A stretch of DNA of 38,528 nucleotides from Gammaproteobacteria bacterium (GTDB lineage: Bacteria > Pseudomonadota > Gammaproteobacteria > UBA9214): contig JAJDNX010000071.1 in the NCBI GenBank assembly GCA_022340485.1, forward strand, positions 1 to 38,528. The letters are read 5' to 3'. Below the pieces are notes generated by a model, which worked only from the letters and a program-made list of their open reading frames with translations, had not been told where the DNA came from and searched no databases. Below, piece after piece: positions 17,871 to 25,288 of this stretch (its first letter is position 1; each line of letters begins with the position of its first letter). The position numbers and the translations under genes are program-made.

Positions 17871-18461
17871 ATGAGTGCTGCCGAGCAGGCTGCAGCCAAC
17901 CGCAAGGTCGTAAAACGGCTGACCATTGCTGCGGTTGCCATGTTTGGCTTTGGCTTTGCACTGGTGCCTCTGTATGACGTGTTCTGCGACATTACCGGGA
18001 TCAATGGCAAAACCGGGCGTATAGAGCTGGAAGCGGCGCTTGGTCAGACGGTAGATGAAGATCGTATGGTGACGGTGGAGTTTCTGGCAACCGTCAGCAG
18101 TGACCTGCCATGGGAATTCAAGCCTATGGTGAAAAAAGTCAAGGTCCACCCTGGCGAGGTTACCGAGGTTCATTACTACGCCATGAACAAGACAGGCAAC
18201 CAGATTGCCGGACAGGCGGTACCGAGTCTGGCGCCGGGCCTGGCGGCAAAGTATTTCAACAAGACAGAGTGTTTCTGTTTTACCCGCCAGTCACTGGGGC
18301 CGGGGGAAGGCAAGCAGATGCCATTGCGGTTTGTGGTCGATCCGGCTTTGCCTGATGAGGTGCATAGGGTGTCGCTGTCCTACACATTCTACCAGGCAGA
18401 GCCTGTTGCTGCAGGCAAGGAAGATAGCAGCGATTCGGCTCAGCTGGACTCAATTTTGTGA
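17871..18461 (+). CDS. ctaG: Cytochrome c oxidase assembly protein Cox11/CtaG
   Basis: Cox11 delivers copper to the CuB site of subunit I. It has one N-terminal transmembrane helix (LTIAAVAMFGFGFALVPLYDVFCDITG) and a periplasmic immunoglobulin-like domain. The copper-binding CFCF motif is present in FNKTECFCFTRQSLGPGEGKQMP, and RFVVDPALP follows, as in the family. The length of 196 residues is normal. Located between coxA and coxC, it belongs to the standard coxB-A-G-C order. Confidence 0.95.
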   Translation: MSAAEQAAANRKVVKRLTIAAVAMFGFGFALVPLYDVFCDITGINGKTGRIELEAALGQTVDEDRMVTVEFLATVSSDLPWEFKPMVKKVKVHPGEVTEVHYYAMNKTGNQIAGQAVPSLAPGLAAKYFNKTECFCFTRQSLGPGEGKQMPLRFVVDPALPDEVHRVSLSYTFYQAEPVAAGKEDSSDSAQLDSIL

Positions 18462-18506
18462 TTTAAAACGTATAAACGTAATTTTGTATAGCTAAGGGAG
18501 TCATCA

Positions 18507-19370
18507 ATGTCATCATCAAACGGGGGTTACTACCTGCCAGCACCCAGCCACTGGCCGATTGTTGGTTCACTGGGTATGTTCCTGCTGCTGTTCGGTTTTG
18601 CCAGTTATCTTCATGGCAGCACCAGTCTCATCATGATCGCCGGTGCTGCGATCATCATTGTGATGCTGTTCGGCTGGTTCGGGACGGTTATCAACGAAAG
18701 CCTGGCAGGAAAATACAATAACCAGGTGGATGTGTCATTCCGCATGGGCATGGCCTGGTTCATCTTTTCCGAGGTCATGTTTTTCGCGGCCTTCTTCGGT
18801 GCCCTGTTTTACGCACGCATGTATTCCGTTCCGTGGCTTGGCGGGGCGTCCAACAATGTCATGACCAATGAGTTGCTGTGGCCTACATTTGAGGCCATAT
18901 GGCCGACCAATGGCCCGGCCGCTGTCGGTGGCGAGTACCATCCCATGGGTGCCTGGGGTATCCCGGCGATCAATACCCTGATTCTGCTGTCCAGCGGCGT
19001 GACCGTTACCTGGGCACACTGGGGGCTGAAGAAAGACGATCGTACCCAGCTGATCCTGGGTTTGATGGCCACCGTTGCCCTGGGCTTCCTGTTCCTCGGC
19101 TTGCAGGCCTATGAGTATCACCATGCCTATACCGAAATGAACCTGAAGCTGTCGACCGGTATGTACGGCACGACCTTTTTCATGCTCACCGGGTTCCACG
19201 GTCTGCACGTCACACTGGGTGCGACCATGCTCTTTGTCATCCTGATCCGCAGTATGAAAGGGCACTTCACGGAAGAGCATCACTTTGCCTTCGAGGCGGT
19301 GGCCTGGTACTGGCACTTTGTTGACGTGGTCTGGCTGGGTCTGTTCGTGTTTGTGTACTGGCTGGTATAG
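18507..19370 (+). CDS. coxC: Cytochrome c oxidase subunit III
   Basis: This seven-helix membrane subunit supports stability and proton uptake of the oxidase. SSNGGYYLPAPSHWPIVGSLGMF opens the protein. FRMGMAWFIFSEVMFFAAFFGALFYAR, WGIPAINTLILLSSGVTVTWAHW, LGLQAYEYHHAY and FHGLHVTLG follow, ending with AVAWYWHFVDVVWLGLFVFVYWL; all are family hallmarks. The length of 287 residues is typical. AAGGGAG precedes the ATG. The 45-bp AT-rich gap from ctaG (TTTAAAACGTATAAACG) may hold a secondary promoter, but I see no clear hexamer pair. A terminator closes the operon 25 bp downstream. Confidence 0.97.
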   Translation: MSSSNGGYYLPAPSHWPIVGSLGMFLLLFGFASYLHGSTSLIMIAGAAIIIVMLFGWFGTVINESLAGKYNNQVDVSFRMGMAWFIFSEVMFFAAFFGALFYARMYSVPWLGGASNNVMTNELLWPTFEAIWPTNGPAAVGGEYHPMGAWGIPAINTLILLSSGVTVTWAHWGLKKDDRTQLILGLMATVALGFLFLGLQAYEYHHAYTEMNLKLSTGMYGTTFFMLTGFHGLHVTLGATMLFVILIRSMKGHFTEEHHFAFEAVAWYWHFVDVVWLGLFVFVYWLV

Positions 19371-19394
19371 ACGGCAGCCTCTCATTGTAAAAAC

Positions 19395-19425
19395 GGGCGC
19401 TGCTCTGTGCGGCGCCCTTTTTTTT
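19395..19425 (+). terminator. Rho-independent terminator after coxC
   Basis: GGGCGCTGC-TCTGT-GCGGCGCCC forms a 9-bp stem with one G-U pair, followed at once by eight T residues (19418-19425). It is the clearest intrinsic terminator in the window and ends the DUF2244-coxC transcript. Confidence 0.92.
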
Positions 19426-19620
19426 GCCTACAGGGACGTAGGTACTGCCGTTCTCGCACATCCCTGTGCTCCACGGCACCCGGACAATCTGTCCATGGTC
19501 GCCGAAAGACAGGAAAAGTCGAGACCGGAAACCGCCCGAGTGGCTGGCTTGGGCCAGGGATGTAAGTGATTGCCCCTTGATGGAGCGGAGTATCACCGTG
19601 TAGGGTGAAGACAATCGCAG

Positions 19621-19833
19621 CTAACCGGGGGTGATCCCGTGCGGTTGCAGCAGCCCGGTGGCGAAGGCGATCATCAACAGGATGAACAGCAGCACGGACA
19701 GGCTGACACGCAGGGTCAGGGCCCTCACGGTACGTTCCGACGCACCCTTGTCCTTTATCAGGTAAAACAGTCCGCTGAACAGGCTGCCAACGATGCCAAG
19801 CAGAAACAGTACAATAACAATTTTGGTGATCAT
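19621..19833 (-). CDS. DUF2909 twin transmembrane protein
   Basis: This small protein of about 70 residues has two predicted membrane helices: ITKIVIVLFLLGIVGSLFSGLFYLI and VSLSVLLFILLMIAFATGLL. They are joined by a charged loop, KDKGASERTVRALTLR. The pattern and the GLLxPHG ending match DUF2909, a family that often lies between coxC and SURF1 in Proteobacteria. The track starts at TTG 19842; ATG 19833 is three codons inside and better. It is transcribed opposite to its neighbours. Function is unknown; a link to oxidase biogenesis is inferred from conserved location. Confidence 0.8.
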   Translation of the reverse strand: MITKIVIVLFLLGIVGSLFSGLFYLIKDKGASERTVRALTLRVSLSVLLFILLMIAFATGLLQPHGITPG

Positions 19834-19892
19834 GAAGGCCAACTGGAGTGATTGATAGAATGAAATGCGAGTATAGCAAATCAGGATGAAGC

Positions 19893-20627
19893 ATGAGACT
19901 CGGGGTATATGAATTTTCGCCGGCGCTGTGGCCGACGATCCTGACCCTGTTGCTGGTGCCGTTCCTCACCGGGCTCGGCATCTGGCAGCTGGAGCGGGCA
20001 TCCTGGAAACAGGGGCTGGTGGAGGCGCATGCAGAAAGGGGACGGTTGCCGCCGGTGTCACTGGATTCACTCGATGACATCAGGGAGGCTGAGCCGTATC
20101 GGAGAATCTTTGTACGTGGCCATTATGATATGGAGCATCAGCTGCTGCTGGATAACCGTACCTATGAAGGCTATGCCGGTTACCATGTGCTGACGCCGTT
20201 ACGGGTGGCCGACTCCGACAAGACGGTACTGGTCAACCGCGGTTGGGTCCCTGTCGGTAACAACCGGGCGGTATTGCCGGATATCCCGGGTAGCAGTGGC
20301 GAGCTGCTGGTGGACGCAACCATCCAGCTGCCACCAGAGAAAGTATTCAGGCTGGATGCCGTGGAGGAAGAAAACAGGGGGTGGCCCCAGGTCGTGCAGC
20401 AGATCGAGATGAAGGAGTTTGAACAGCGCCTCGGATATCCGTTGCAGCCACTGATACTGCTGCTGGACAAGGATGATGAGTTTGGTTTTATCCGCGACTG
20501 GAAGCCGGTGTACGGGGTCACGCCCGACAAGCATCGCGCCTATGCCGCGCAGTGGTTTACACTCGCAGTCGTGCTGCTGATGATTTATATCGGTGTGAAT
20601 ACCAAACGAATAGCTAGAGAGAAGTGA
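19893..20627 (+). CDS. SURF1 family oxidase assembly protein
   Basis: SURF1 proteins assist insertion of heme a into subunit I. Two terminal membrane helices (PTILTLLLVPFLTGLGIWQLERA at the start and YAAQWFTLAVVLLMIYIGVNT at the end) flank a periplasmic domain. GIWQLERASWKQGLV, the YEGYAGYHVLTPL region and VLVNRGWVPVG are typical motifs. The length of 244 residues fits. It lies downstream of the coxC terminator, so it probably has its own promoter, and it is followed within 10 bp by the SCO-like gene and then ctaB. Confidence 0.93.
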   Translation: MRLGVYEFSPALWPTILTLLLVPFLTGLGIWQLERASWKQGLVEAHAERGRLPPVSLDSLDDIREAEPYRRIFVRGHYDMEHQLLLDNRTYEGYAGYHVLTPLRVADSDKTVLVNRGWVPVGNNRAVLPDIPGSSGELLVDATIQLPPEKVFRLDAVEEENRGWPQVVQQIEMKEFEQRLGYPLQPLILLLDKDDEFGFIRDWKPVYGVTPDKHRAYAAQWFTLAVVLLMIYIGVNTKRIAREK

Positions 20628-20637
20628 CACTGACACC

Positions 20638-21273
20638 ATGAAACGAAATACATCCACCGCCAGGCAGCGCGGTTTTCTGAATTCACGCCAGGCACTGGTG
20701 CTGCTGGCTCTACTCTTCATGACGCCGGTGTTTGTTGCCTGGGTGATGCATCATCAGTCTGGGCAGAGCTGGCGCCCGGAAGGCACCACCAACAATGGCA
20801 TACTGGTACACCCTGCGCGGCCACTGGACATGCCCCTGGAACTGATGATTGCCGGTGCAACCGCCAATGACTATCTGCAGGGTAAATGGACACTGCTGTA
20901 TATCGGCGATGCCGACTGTGATGCTACCTGCAACGAAAACCTCTACAAGATGCGCCAGATAAGAACGGCACAGAACGAGAATATGCTACGTGTACAGCAG
21001 TTGTACCTGGTGCAGGACGAGAGCATGCCTGAGGCGTTGCAGGAGTTGCTGGCCAAGCAATACAAGGAGACAGCGGTTACCCTGCTGTCCGCTCGTGAGG
21101 CACAGCAGATCGCCCCCTACTTTCTTGTCGACGGCATCCCCATGCGGGGTGCAGAGCGTATATATCTTATTGATCCGCTTGGGAATCTTATGATGTATTA
21201 TCCACCGGATGCCAACCCGAGTGGTATGCTGAAAGATCTGAAGAAGCTGCTCAAGTATTCAAAGATCGGCTGA
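20638..21273 (+). CDS. SCO-like membrane-anchored thioredoxin-fold protein, degenerate metal site
   Basis: One N-terminal membrane helix ([19 protein letters not shown]) anchors a periplasmic domain resembling SCO1/Sen[26 protein letters not shown], then [18 protein letters not shown]. The CxxxC pair is kept as CDATC. The histidine that SCO proteins carry just before the YLIDP strand is replaced ([10 protein letters not shown]), so copper binding of the normal type is doubtful. It may act as a thiol reductase for CuA cysteines or have lost redox chemistry. Proteins of this kind commonly lie between SURF1 and heme A or heme O synthase genes. It sits 10 bp after SURF1 and 2 bp before ctaB. Confidence 0.75.
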   Translation: MKRNTSTARQRGFLNSRQALVLLALLFMTPVFVAWVMHHQSGQSWRPEGTTNNGILVHPARPLDMPLELMIAGATANDYLQGKWTLLYIGDADCDATCNENLYKMRQIRTAQNENMLRVQQLYLVQDESMPEALQELLAKQYKETAVTLLSAREAQQIAPYFLVDGIPMRGAERIYLIDPLGNLMMYYPPDANPSGMLKDLKKLLKYSKIG

Positions 21274-21275
21274 TC

Positions 21276-22151
21276 ATGAACCTGCTAAAAAGCTATCTCG
21301 GCCTGTGCAAGCTCAAGGTGGTGGCGCTGATCGTATTCACCGCCATGGTCGGAATGTTTATGGCGACCACGCCGCCCGGTATGGTGCCCTGGGATGTACT
21401 GTTGTTCGGTAACCTGGGTATCGGTATGGCCGCGAGTGCGGCCGCCGCCATTAACCATGTGCTGGATGCCCGTGAAGATGCAAAGATGGCACGTACCAGC
21501 AAACGGCCCCTGCCTCAGGGTGACCTCAACGAGCGCAACGCGCTGGTCTTTGCCCTGTCCCTGGGGGCGCTGTCGATGCTCATCCTGGTGGTCTTCATCA
21601 ATACCCTGACGGCCGTGCTGACGTTCCTGTCACTGGTTGGTTATGCCGTGGTGTACACCATGTATCTAAAGCGTGCGACACCGCAGAATATCGTCATCGG
21701 TGGTGCCGCCGGCGCCGCGCCGCCGATACTCGGCTGGACTGCGCTTACCGATACGGTGGATCCGCACGCCTTGCTGCTGTTTCTGATTATCTTCATCTGG
21801 ACGCCCCCACACTTCTGGGCGCTCGCGATTCATCGGCGGGATGAGTATGCGAAAGTGGATATCCCGATGTTACCGGTGACTCATGGCATTCCGTTTACCC
21901 GCCTGCAGATCCTGCTCTACACGCTGATGCTGATCATTGTCAGTGTGTTGCCGTTCGTGTTCAGGATGAGCGGCCTGTTCTACCTGATCGGTGCGTTGTT
22001 GCTGGGTGGTGGTTTTCTGTATTACGCGATTCAATTAATGAAAGGCCATGATGAAAGTGTCGCCATGAAGACCTTTGGCTATTCCATCTGGTACCTGATG
22101 GCGATGTTTACCCTGTTGCTGGTGGACCACTACTTGCCGCTGCTGATCTGA
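21276..22151 (+). CDS. ctaB: Protoheme IX farnesyltransferase (heme O synthase)
   Basis: CtaB/CyoE transfers a farnesyl group to heme B, giving heme O. It is a UbiA-superfamily membrane protein with aspartate motif [21 protein letters not shown]. It also has [28 protein letters not shown] and the [29 protein letters not shown] segment, diagnostic of this branch. The length of 291 residues is typical. The start is 2 bp after the SCO-like gene. Heme A synthase (ctaA), which would convert heme O to heme A for the adjacent oxidase, is not next to it and must be elsewhere. Confidence 0.96.
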   Translation: MNLLKSYLGLCKLKVVALIVFTAMVGMFMATTPPGMVPWDVLLFGNLGIGMAASAAAAINHVLDAREDAKMARTSKRPLPQGDLNERNALVFALSLGALSMLILVVFINTLTAVLTFLSLVGYAVVYTMYLKRATPQNIVIGGAAGAAPPILGWTALTDTVDPHALLLFLIIFIWTPPHFWALAIHRRDEYAKVDIPMLPVTHGIPFTRLQILLYTLMLIIVSVLPFVFRMSGLFYLIGALLLGGGFLYYAIQLMKGHDESVAMKTFGYSIWYLMAMFTLLLVDHYLPLLI

Positions 22152-22177
22152 AATCCCCGGCCTCAGGAGCCTTTCAG
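22148..22177. repeat. Hairpin between convergent ctaB and the DUF523 gene
   Basis: CTGAAA (22148-22153) and TTTCAG (22172-22177) are complementary and enclose an internal GGC/GCC pair. The structure overlaps the ctaB stop and lies between convergent genes. It may act as a weak two-way terminator, but it lacks a clear U-run. Confidence 0.35.
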
Positions 22178-22180
22178 GTT

Positions 22181-22720
22181 TCAGTCGCATTCGGGATGCT
22201 GGCTGCGATAGCGCGAGAATACCGCTTCAATGAACTGCACCCGCAGATCCGGGTTCTGCAGTCGGGCCTCATCCGTAACCGCTAGCCCCGGGCGTGCACT
22301 TAGCAGCGCGGCGGCGAAGGCACCGCTTCCGTCCAAGCCGCTCTGCTCGCCCTGTTCCGTCCAGGTGGGAACGCCTTCCAGTCCGCAGCTGGGGGAACGC
22401 GCCTTGAAGATATATCCACAGAGGTCTGCAAATTCCCTGGCGCAGTTGTTGCCGGCCTGCTGCAGCTGGCGGGTGACATCGACCTCGGGATGCCGGATGC
22501 CCCTCACTCGTATGCCACGGTCTGTACGCACCAGCTGTATCGGTTCACGCGGGACACCCAGTCCGATGGCCATCTCGGGACAGAAGGGTCGGAACTCAAA
22601 CAGCTCGGCAAGTTGCGTCGTAATCAGGGGGTCATACTTGTGGCCACCGTCATAGCGGACCGCTTCGCCCAACAGACAACTGCTGATACCGACTGGAATT
22701 TTCAAGGGAATGTCAGCCAT
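22181..22720 (-). CDS. DUF523 domain protein (YbbK-like)
   Basis: Family landmarks are GISSCLLGEAVRYDGGHK near the N-terminus, FCPEMAIGLGVPREPIQLV, and GYIFKARSPSCGLEGVP with the conserved SPSCG cysteine. The length of 179 residues corresponds to a stand-alone DUF523, without the DUF1722 domain found in E. coli YbgA. The two cysteine-containing motifs (SSCLLG and PSCG) suggest metal or thiol chemistry, but the function is not known to me. It converges on ctaB. A GGGAG directly abuts the ATG, so the true start could differ slightly. Confidence 0.85.
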   Translation of the reverse strand: MADIPLKIPVGISSCLLGEAVRYDGGHKYDPLITTQLAELFEFRPFCPEMAIGLGVPREPIQLVRTDRGIRVRGIRHPEVDVTRQLQQAGNNCAREFADLCGYIFKARSPSCGLEGVPTWTEQGEQSGLDGSGAFAAALLSARPGLAVTDEARLQNPDLRVQFIEAVFSRYRSQHPECD

Positions 22721-22808
22721 CTCCCATACGTGTCATTGGCTTGTTTGCAGCAAGCTGCAGGTGCCAATGGTAGCAGCAGGCTGGTGTAAGTCACTACCCG
22801 ATACCTGG

Positions 22809-22836
22809 TTAGCAGGTGCCAGGGCTGCTATATATA
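22809..22836 (+). promoter_or_regulatory. Candidate promoter for the heme-sensor/cyclase module
   Basis: TTAGCA (22809-22814), 16 bp, TATATA (22831-22836) is a plausible sigma-70 promoter. It would place the start near 22845, about 80 bp before the first gene of the module. The run CTATATATAACAGG is the most AT-rich point in this gap. Support is from hexamers only. Confidence 0.35.
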
Positions 22837-22922
22837 ACAGGTGTGATACCATCAGCTGAACAACTGTGGCGTGCTCGGAGTCCGGCGTGGGGAGGTATTG
22901 CTGCATATGCAGGAGGCAGGAT

Positions 22923-23420
22923 TTGTCAGCCGTAGGTTCGCCGGGTAGCGTGGAGAGACGTGCACTCCTATTTGTGGTGCTATGTGTCGCACCGCTTGCA
23001 GCATTTGCTAAATGGTCTGTCGTTGACAAGGTAACAGGAGTGAAGGGATGCAACCTTCGGACGGAAGAGATCAGCCTCTTTGATGGCTACCAGGAGACCC
23101 GGCTGCGGCTGAGTGTGGCCAATGGGGAGTTGCGGGTAAAGACAGAATCGAATATCGACGTCAGTTTCAACGATGTGGGTCTGGCGGTAGATGGCAAGGA
23201 GTTTATCGCCGCAGATGGTGTTGCCGATGAGAAGCAGGTGCTGTTTCAATCCAGTGCGGACGCCATCATTGAACAGTTTATTCGTGGCCGTTCGGTTACA
23301 GTATACCTGCGCTTCTGGCCCAGTTATCCGGCTACGCAGCGCTACCAGGCCCGTTTCAGCCTGATTGGATTCACACGGGCATACAACGACTACAAGATAT
23401 GCAGCGACAAGCTGTCATGA
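22923..23420 (+). CDS. Secreted protein of unknown function, upstream of the heme sensor
   Basis: I do not recognise the family. The track starts at GTG 22866, but TTG 22923 has a perfect AGGAGG six bases upstream, giving 165 residues. The N-terminus is a signal peptide: MSAVGSPGSVERR, hydrophobic ALLFVVLCVAPLA, and likely cleavage after AFA. The mature part (about 137 residues) looks like a compact beta-rich domain with one cysteine near each end (VKGCNL and YKICSD), perhaps disulfide-linked, and no membrane segment. It ends 31 bp before a membrane c-heme sensor, so it may be a periplasmic partner of that receptor; this is inference from position alone. Confidence 0.75.
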   Translation: MSAVGSPGSVERRALLFVVLCVAPLAAFAKWSVVDKVTGVKGCNLRTEEISLFDGYQETRLRLSVANGELRVKTESNIDVSFNDVGLAVDGKEFIAADGVADEKQVLFQSSADAIIEQFIRGRSVTVYLRFWPSYPATQRYQARFSLIGFTRAYNDYKICSDKLS

Positions 23421-23451
23421 CAGTGTGGGATTTGCTGCCAGAGGAGTAACG

Positions 23452-24324
23452 ATGCGACTGACCACCAAGTTCAATCTCGTACTGTTTGCGGTGTTTTCAC
23501 TGGGCCTGGTGATTGCCGGTTATATTTCCTACACGATGCTGCAAAAACACGCACGTGAGGAAGTACTCAACCATGCCGGCATGATGATGGAAGCAGCCAT
23601 GGCGATTCGCGGTTACACGGTCAAGGAGATTCGGCCGCTGCTGACACTGCAGATGAAGCGCGAATTTCTGCCGCAGTCGGTTCCATCCTACGCCGCCACC
23701 CAGAACTTCAGGGCGGTCCGGGAGATGTACCCTGAATATACCTACAAGGAAGCGGCACTGAATCCTACCAATCCCAATGATCGTGCCACCGACTGGGAGA
23801 CCGATATCATCCAGTTATTCCGGAACGACAGTGACACCCTGGAGATCAATGGCGAGCGCGATACCCCGTTGGGGAAATCACTCTACTATGCACGCCCGAT
23901 AAAGATCGCCAACAAGAACTGCCTGACCTGTCACAGTACTGCCGATGCCGCGCCCGAAACCATGATCAAGCTGTATGGCGACTCAAACGGTTTCGGCTGG
24001 CAGCTGGATGAGGTTGTCGGCAGCCAGATCGTCAGCGTGCCGCTGTCGCTGCCCCTGGCAAAGGCGCAGAAGGAATTCCTGATTTTCATGGCCTCACTGA
24101 TTGCGATATTTGTGGTGATATTCATCGTCATCAACCTCATGCTGGGCCAGATTGTGGTGAAACGGGTGAGGGCCATGGCACAGGTGGCGGATGACATCAG
24201 CACCGGACATATGGAGGTGCCGGAATTCATGGTGAATGGCAAGGACGAGATCGCAGACCTGAGCCGCTCTTTCAACCGCATGCGCCTCAGCCTGGAAAAG
24301 GCCATGAAGATGCTGGGAGAATGA
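23452..24324 (+). CDS. Membrane heme c sensor: DUF3365 (Tll0287-like) plus HAMP
   Basis: The track start (23365) overlaps the preceding gene. ATG 23452 has GAGGAG just upstream and gives 290 residues. A first membrane helix (about 9-30) is followed by a periplasmic DUF3365 domain with one c-type heme site, CLTCH at 157-161, in the context ARPIKIANKNCLTCHSTADAAPETMIKLYG. A second helix (about 209-231) leads into a HAMP domain (232-283; VRAMAQVADDISTGHMEVPE, then KDEIADLSRSFNRMRLSLE). It stops there: no kinase, methyl-accepting or cyclase output domain is attached. The cyclase gene begins 3 bp later, so the pair looks like one receptor split into two chains. Redox, NO or other heme-ligand sensing is inferred. 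Confidence 0.9.
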   Translation: MRLTTKFNLVLFAVFSLGLVIAGYISYTMLQKHAREEVLNHAGMMMEAAMAIRGYTVKEIRPLLTLQMKREFLPQSVPSYAATQNFRAVREMYPEYTYKEAALNPTNPNDRATDWETDIIQLFRNDSDTLEINGERDTPLGKSLYYARPIKIANKNCLTCHSTADAAPETMIKLYGDSNGFGWQLDEVVGSQIVSVPLSLPLAKAQKEFLIFMASLIAIFVVIFIVINLMLGQIVVKRVRAMAQVADDISTGHMEVPEFMVNGKDEIADLSRSFNRMRLSLEKAMKMLGE

Positions 24325-24327
24325 AGG

Positions 24328-25158
24328 ATGTCTGAAGACCAGCGCAATACCGAGATGCCGCGCAACAATCGCACCTGGCTGTGCACGGTGCTGTTCATGG
24401 ATATCGTAGGATATTCCACGCATTCCGTGGATCACCAGATGATGGTCAAGCAGAGTTTCAGCACACTGGTGAGTGATGCGCTGCGCAGCCTTCCCGCCGA
24501 TGACTGTATCAAGCTCGATACGGGGGACGGTCTTGCCATCTGTTACCTGGGGGCTCCCGAGGATGTACTCTATGTTGCCGTTGGCCTGCGTGACGCCTTT
24601 GTTGATGTCAAGGAAATCTGCGGGAACTGCTACAGCGTGCGCATGGGTATCAACCTTGGCCCGGTCAAGATACTTGAAGACATCAACGGCCAGCGTAACA
24701 CCATCGGTGATGGCATCAATGCCGCCCAGCGCATTATGAGCTTCGCTCAACCCAATCAACTGCTGGTATCACGTGCCTACTATGACGTGATCAGTTGCCT
24801 GTCGGAGGAGAACCCGAAGATGTTTTCCTACATCGGTGTACATAATGACAAGCACGTGCGCCAGTATGATGTCTATGAGGTTCTGGCACACCAGGACCGT
24901 GAACATGATGGTCTCATTGTCAGTACTGAGGAGTCCGATGAGGCAATGCCACAGCACAGCAGCGACCTGGATGAACGAATTGTGAAGATTGTGCAGGAAC
25001 AGCTGGCCCTGATCATCGGGCCCATGGCCCGTGTCGTGGTAAAGCGCGCCATGCGCAAAAGCGTCAGCCTCGACCAGCTCTACCAGCTGCTTGCCGAGGA
25101 GATCCCGACACCGCAGGAGCGGCAGCGCTTCCTGTCGGGCAAGGACCGGTTGCACTGA
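24328..25158 (+). CDS. Class III adenylate/guanylate cyclase, soluble
   Basis: The catalytic domain spans about residues 15-195. Metal-binding D25 is in LFMDIVGYS and D67 in KLDTGDGLA. K62 is in the position that reads the purine. RMGINLGPV follows, then NTIGDGINAAQRI, with N131 and R135 as transition-state residues. The substrate-recognition aspartate usual before the GxxxN motif reads asparagine, as in some bacterial cyclases, so ATP versus GTP preference is uncertain. The C-terminal 80 residues form a helical segment (VQEQLALIIGPMARVVVKRAMRK, then LDQLYQLLAEEI), a domain also seen attached to bacterial signalling kinases. There is no membrane helix. The ATG lies 3 bp after the HAMP protein with AAGG as ribosome binding site. 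Confidence 0.92.
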   Translation: MSEDQRNTEMPRNNRTWLCTVLFMDIVGYSTHSVDHQMMVKQSFSTLVSDALRSLPADDCIKLDTGDGLAICYLGAPEDVLYVAVGLRDAFVDVKEICGNCYSVRMGINLGPVKILEDINGQRNTIGDGINAAQRIMSFAQPNQLLVSRAYYDVISCLSEENPKMFSYIGVHNDKHVRQYDVYEVLAHQDREHDGLIVSTEESDEAMPQHSSDLDERIVKIVQEQLALIIGPMARVVVKRAMRKSVSLDQLYQLLAEEIPTPQERQRFLSGKDRLH

Positions 25159-25288
25159 CCGTTTTGGACAATCCCGCTATGCTTGATGCAGTCAGGTGAT
25201 TCGCTGTGGTTAGCCTGCCTGCATTCAGGGCCACTGACGCTTTGCGGAATGACCCGCGCAAGGCAGCGGATCCGCTTCAATAACCACC

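Noticed and set aside
19382-20080. 232-aa minus-strand ORF
   Set aside because: It crosses the coxC terminator, the DUF2909 gene and the SURF1 start; the protein is low in recognisable structure.
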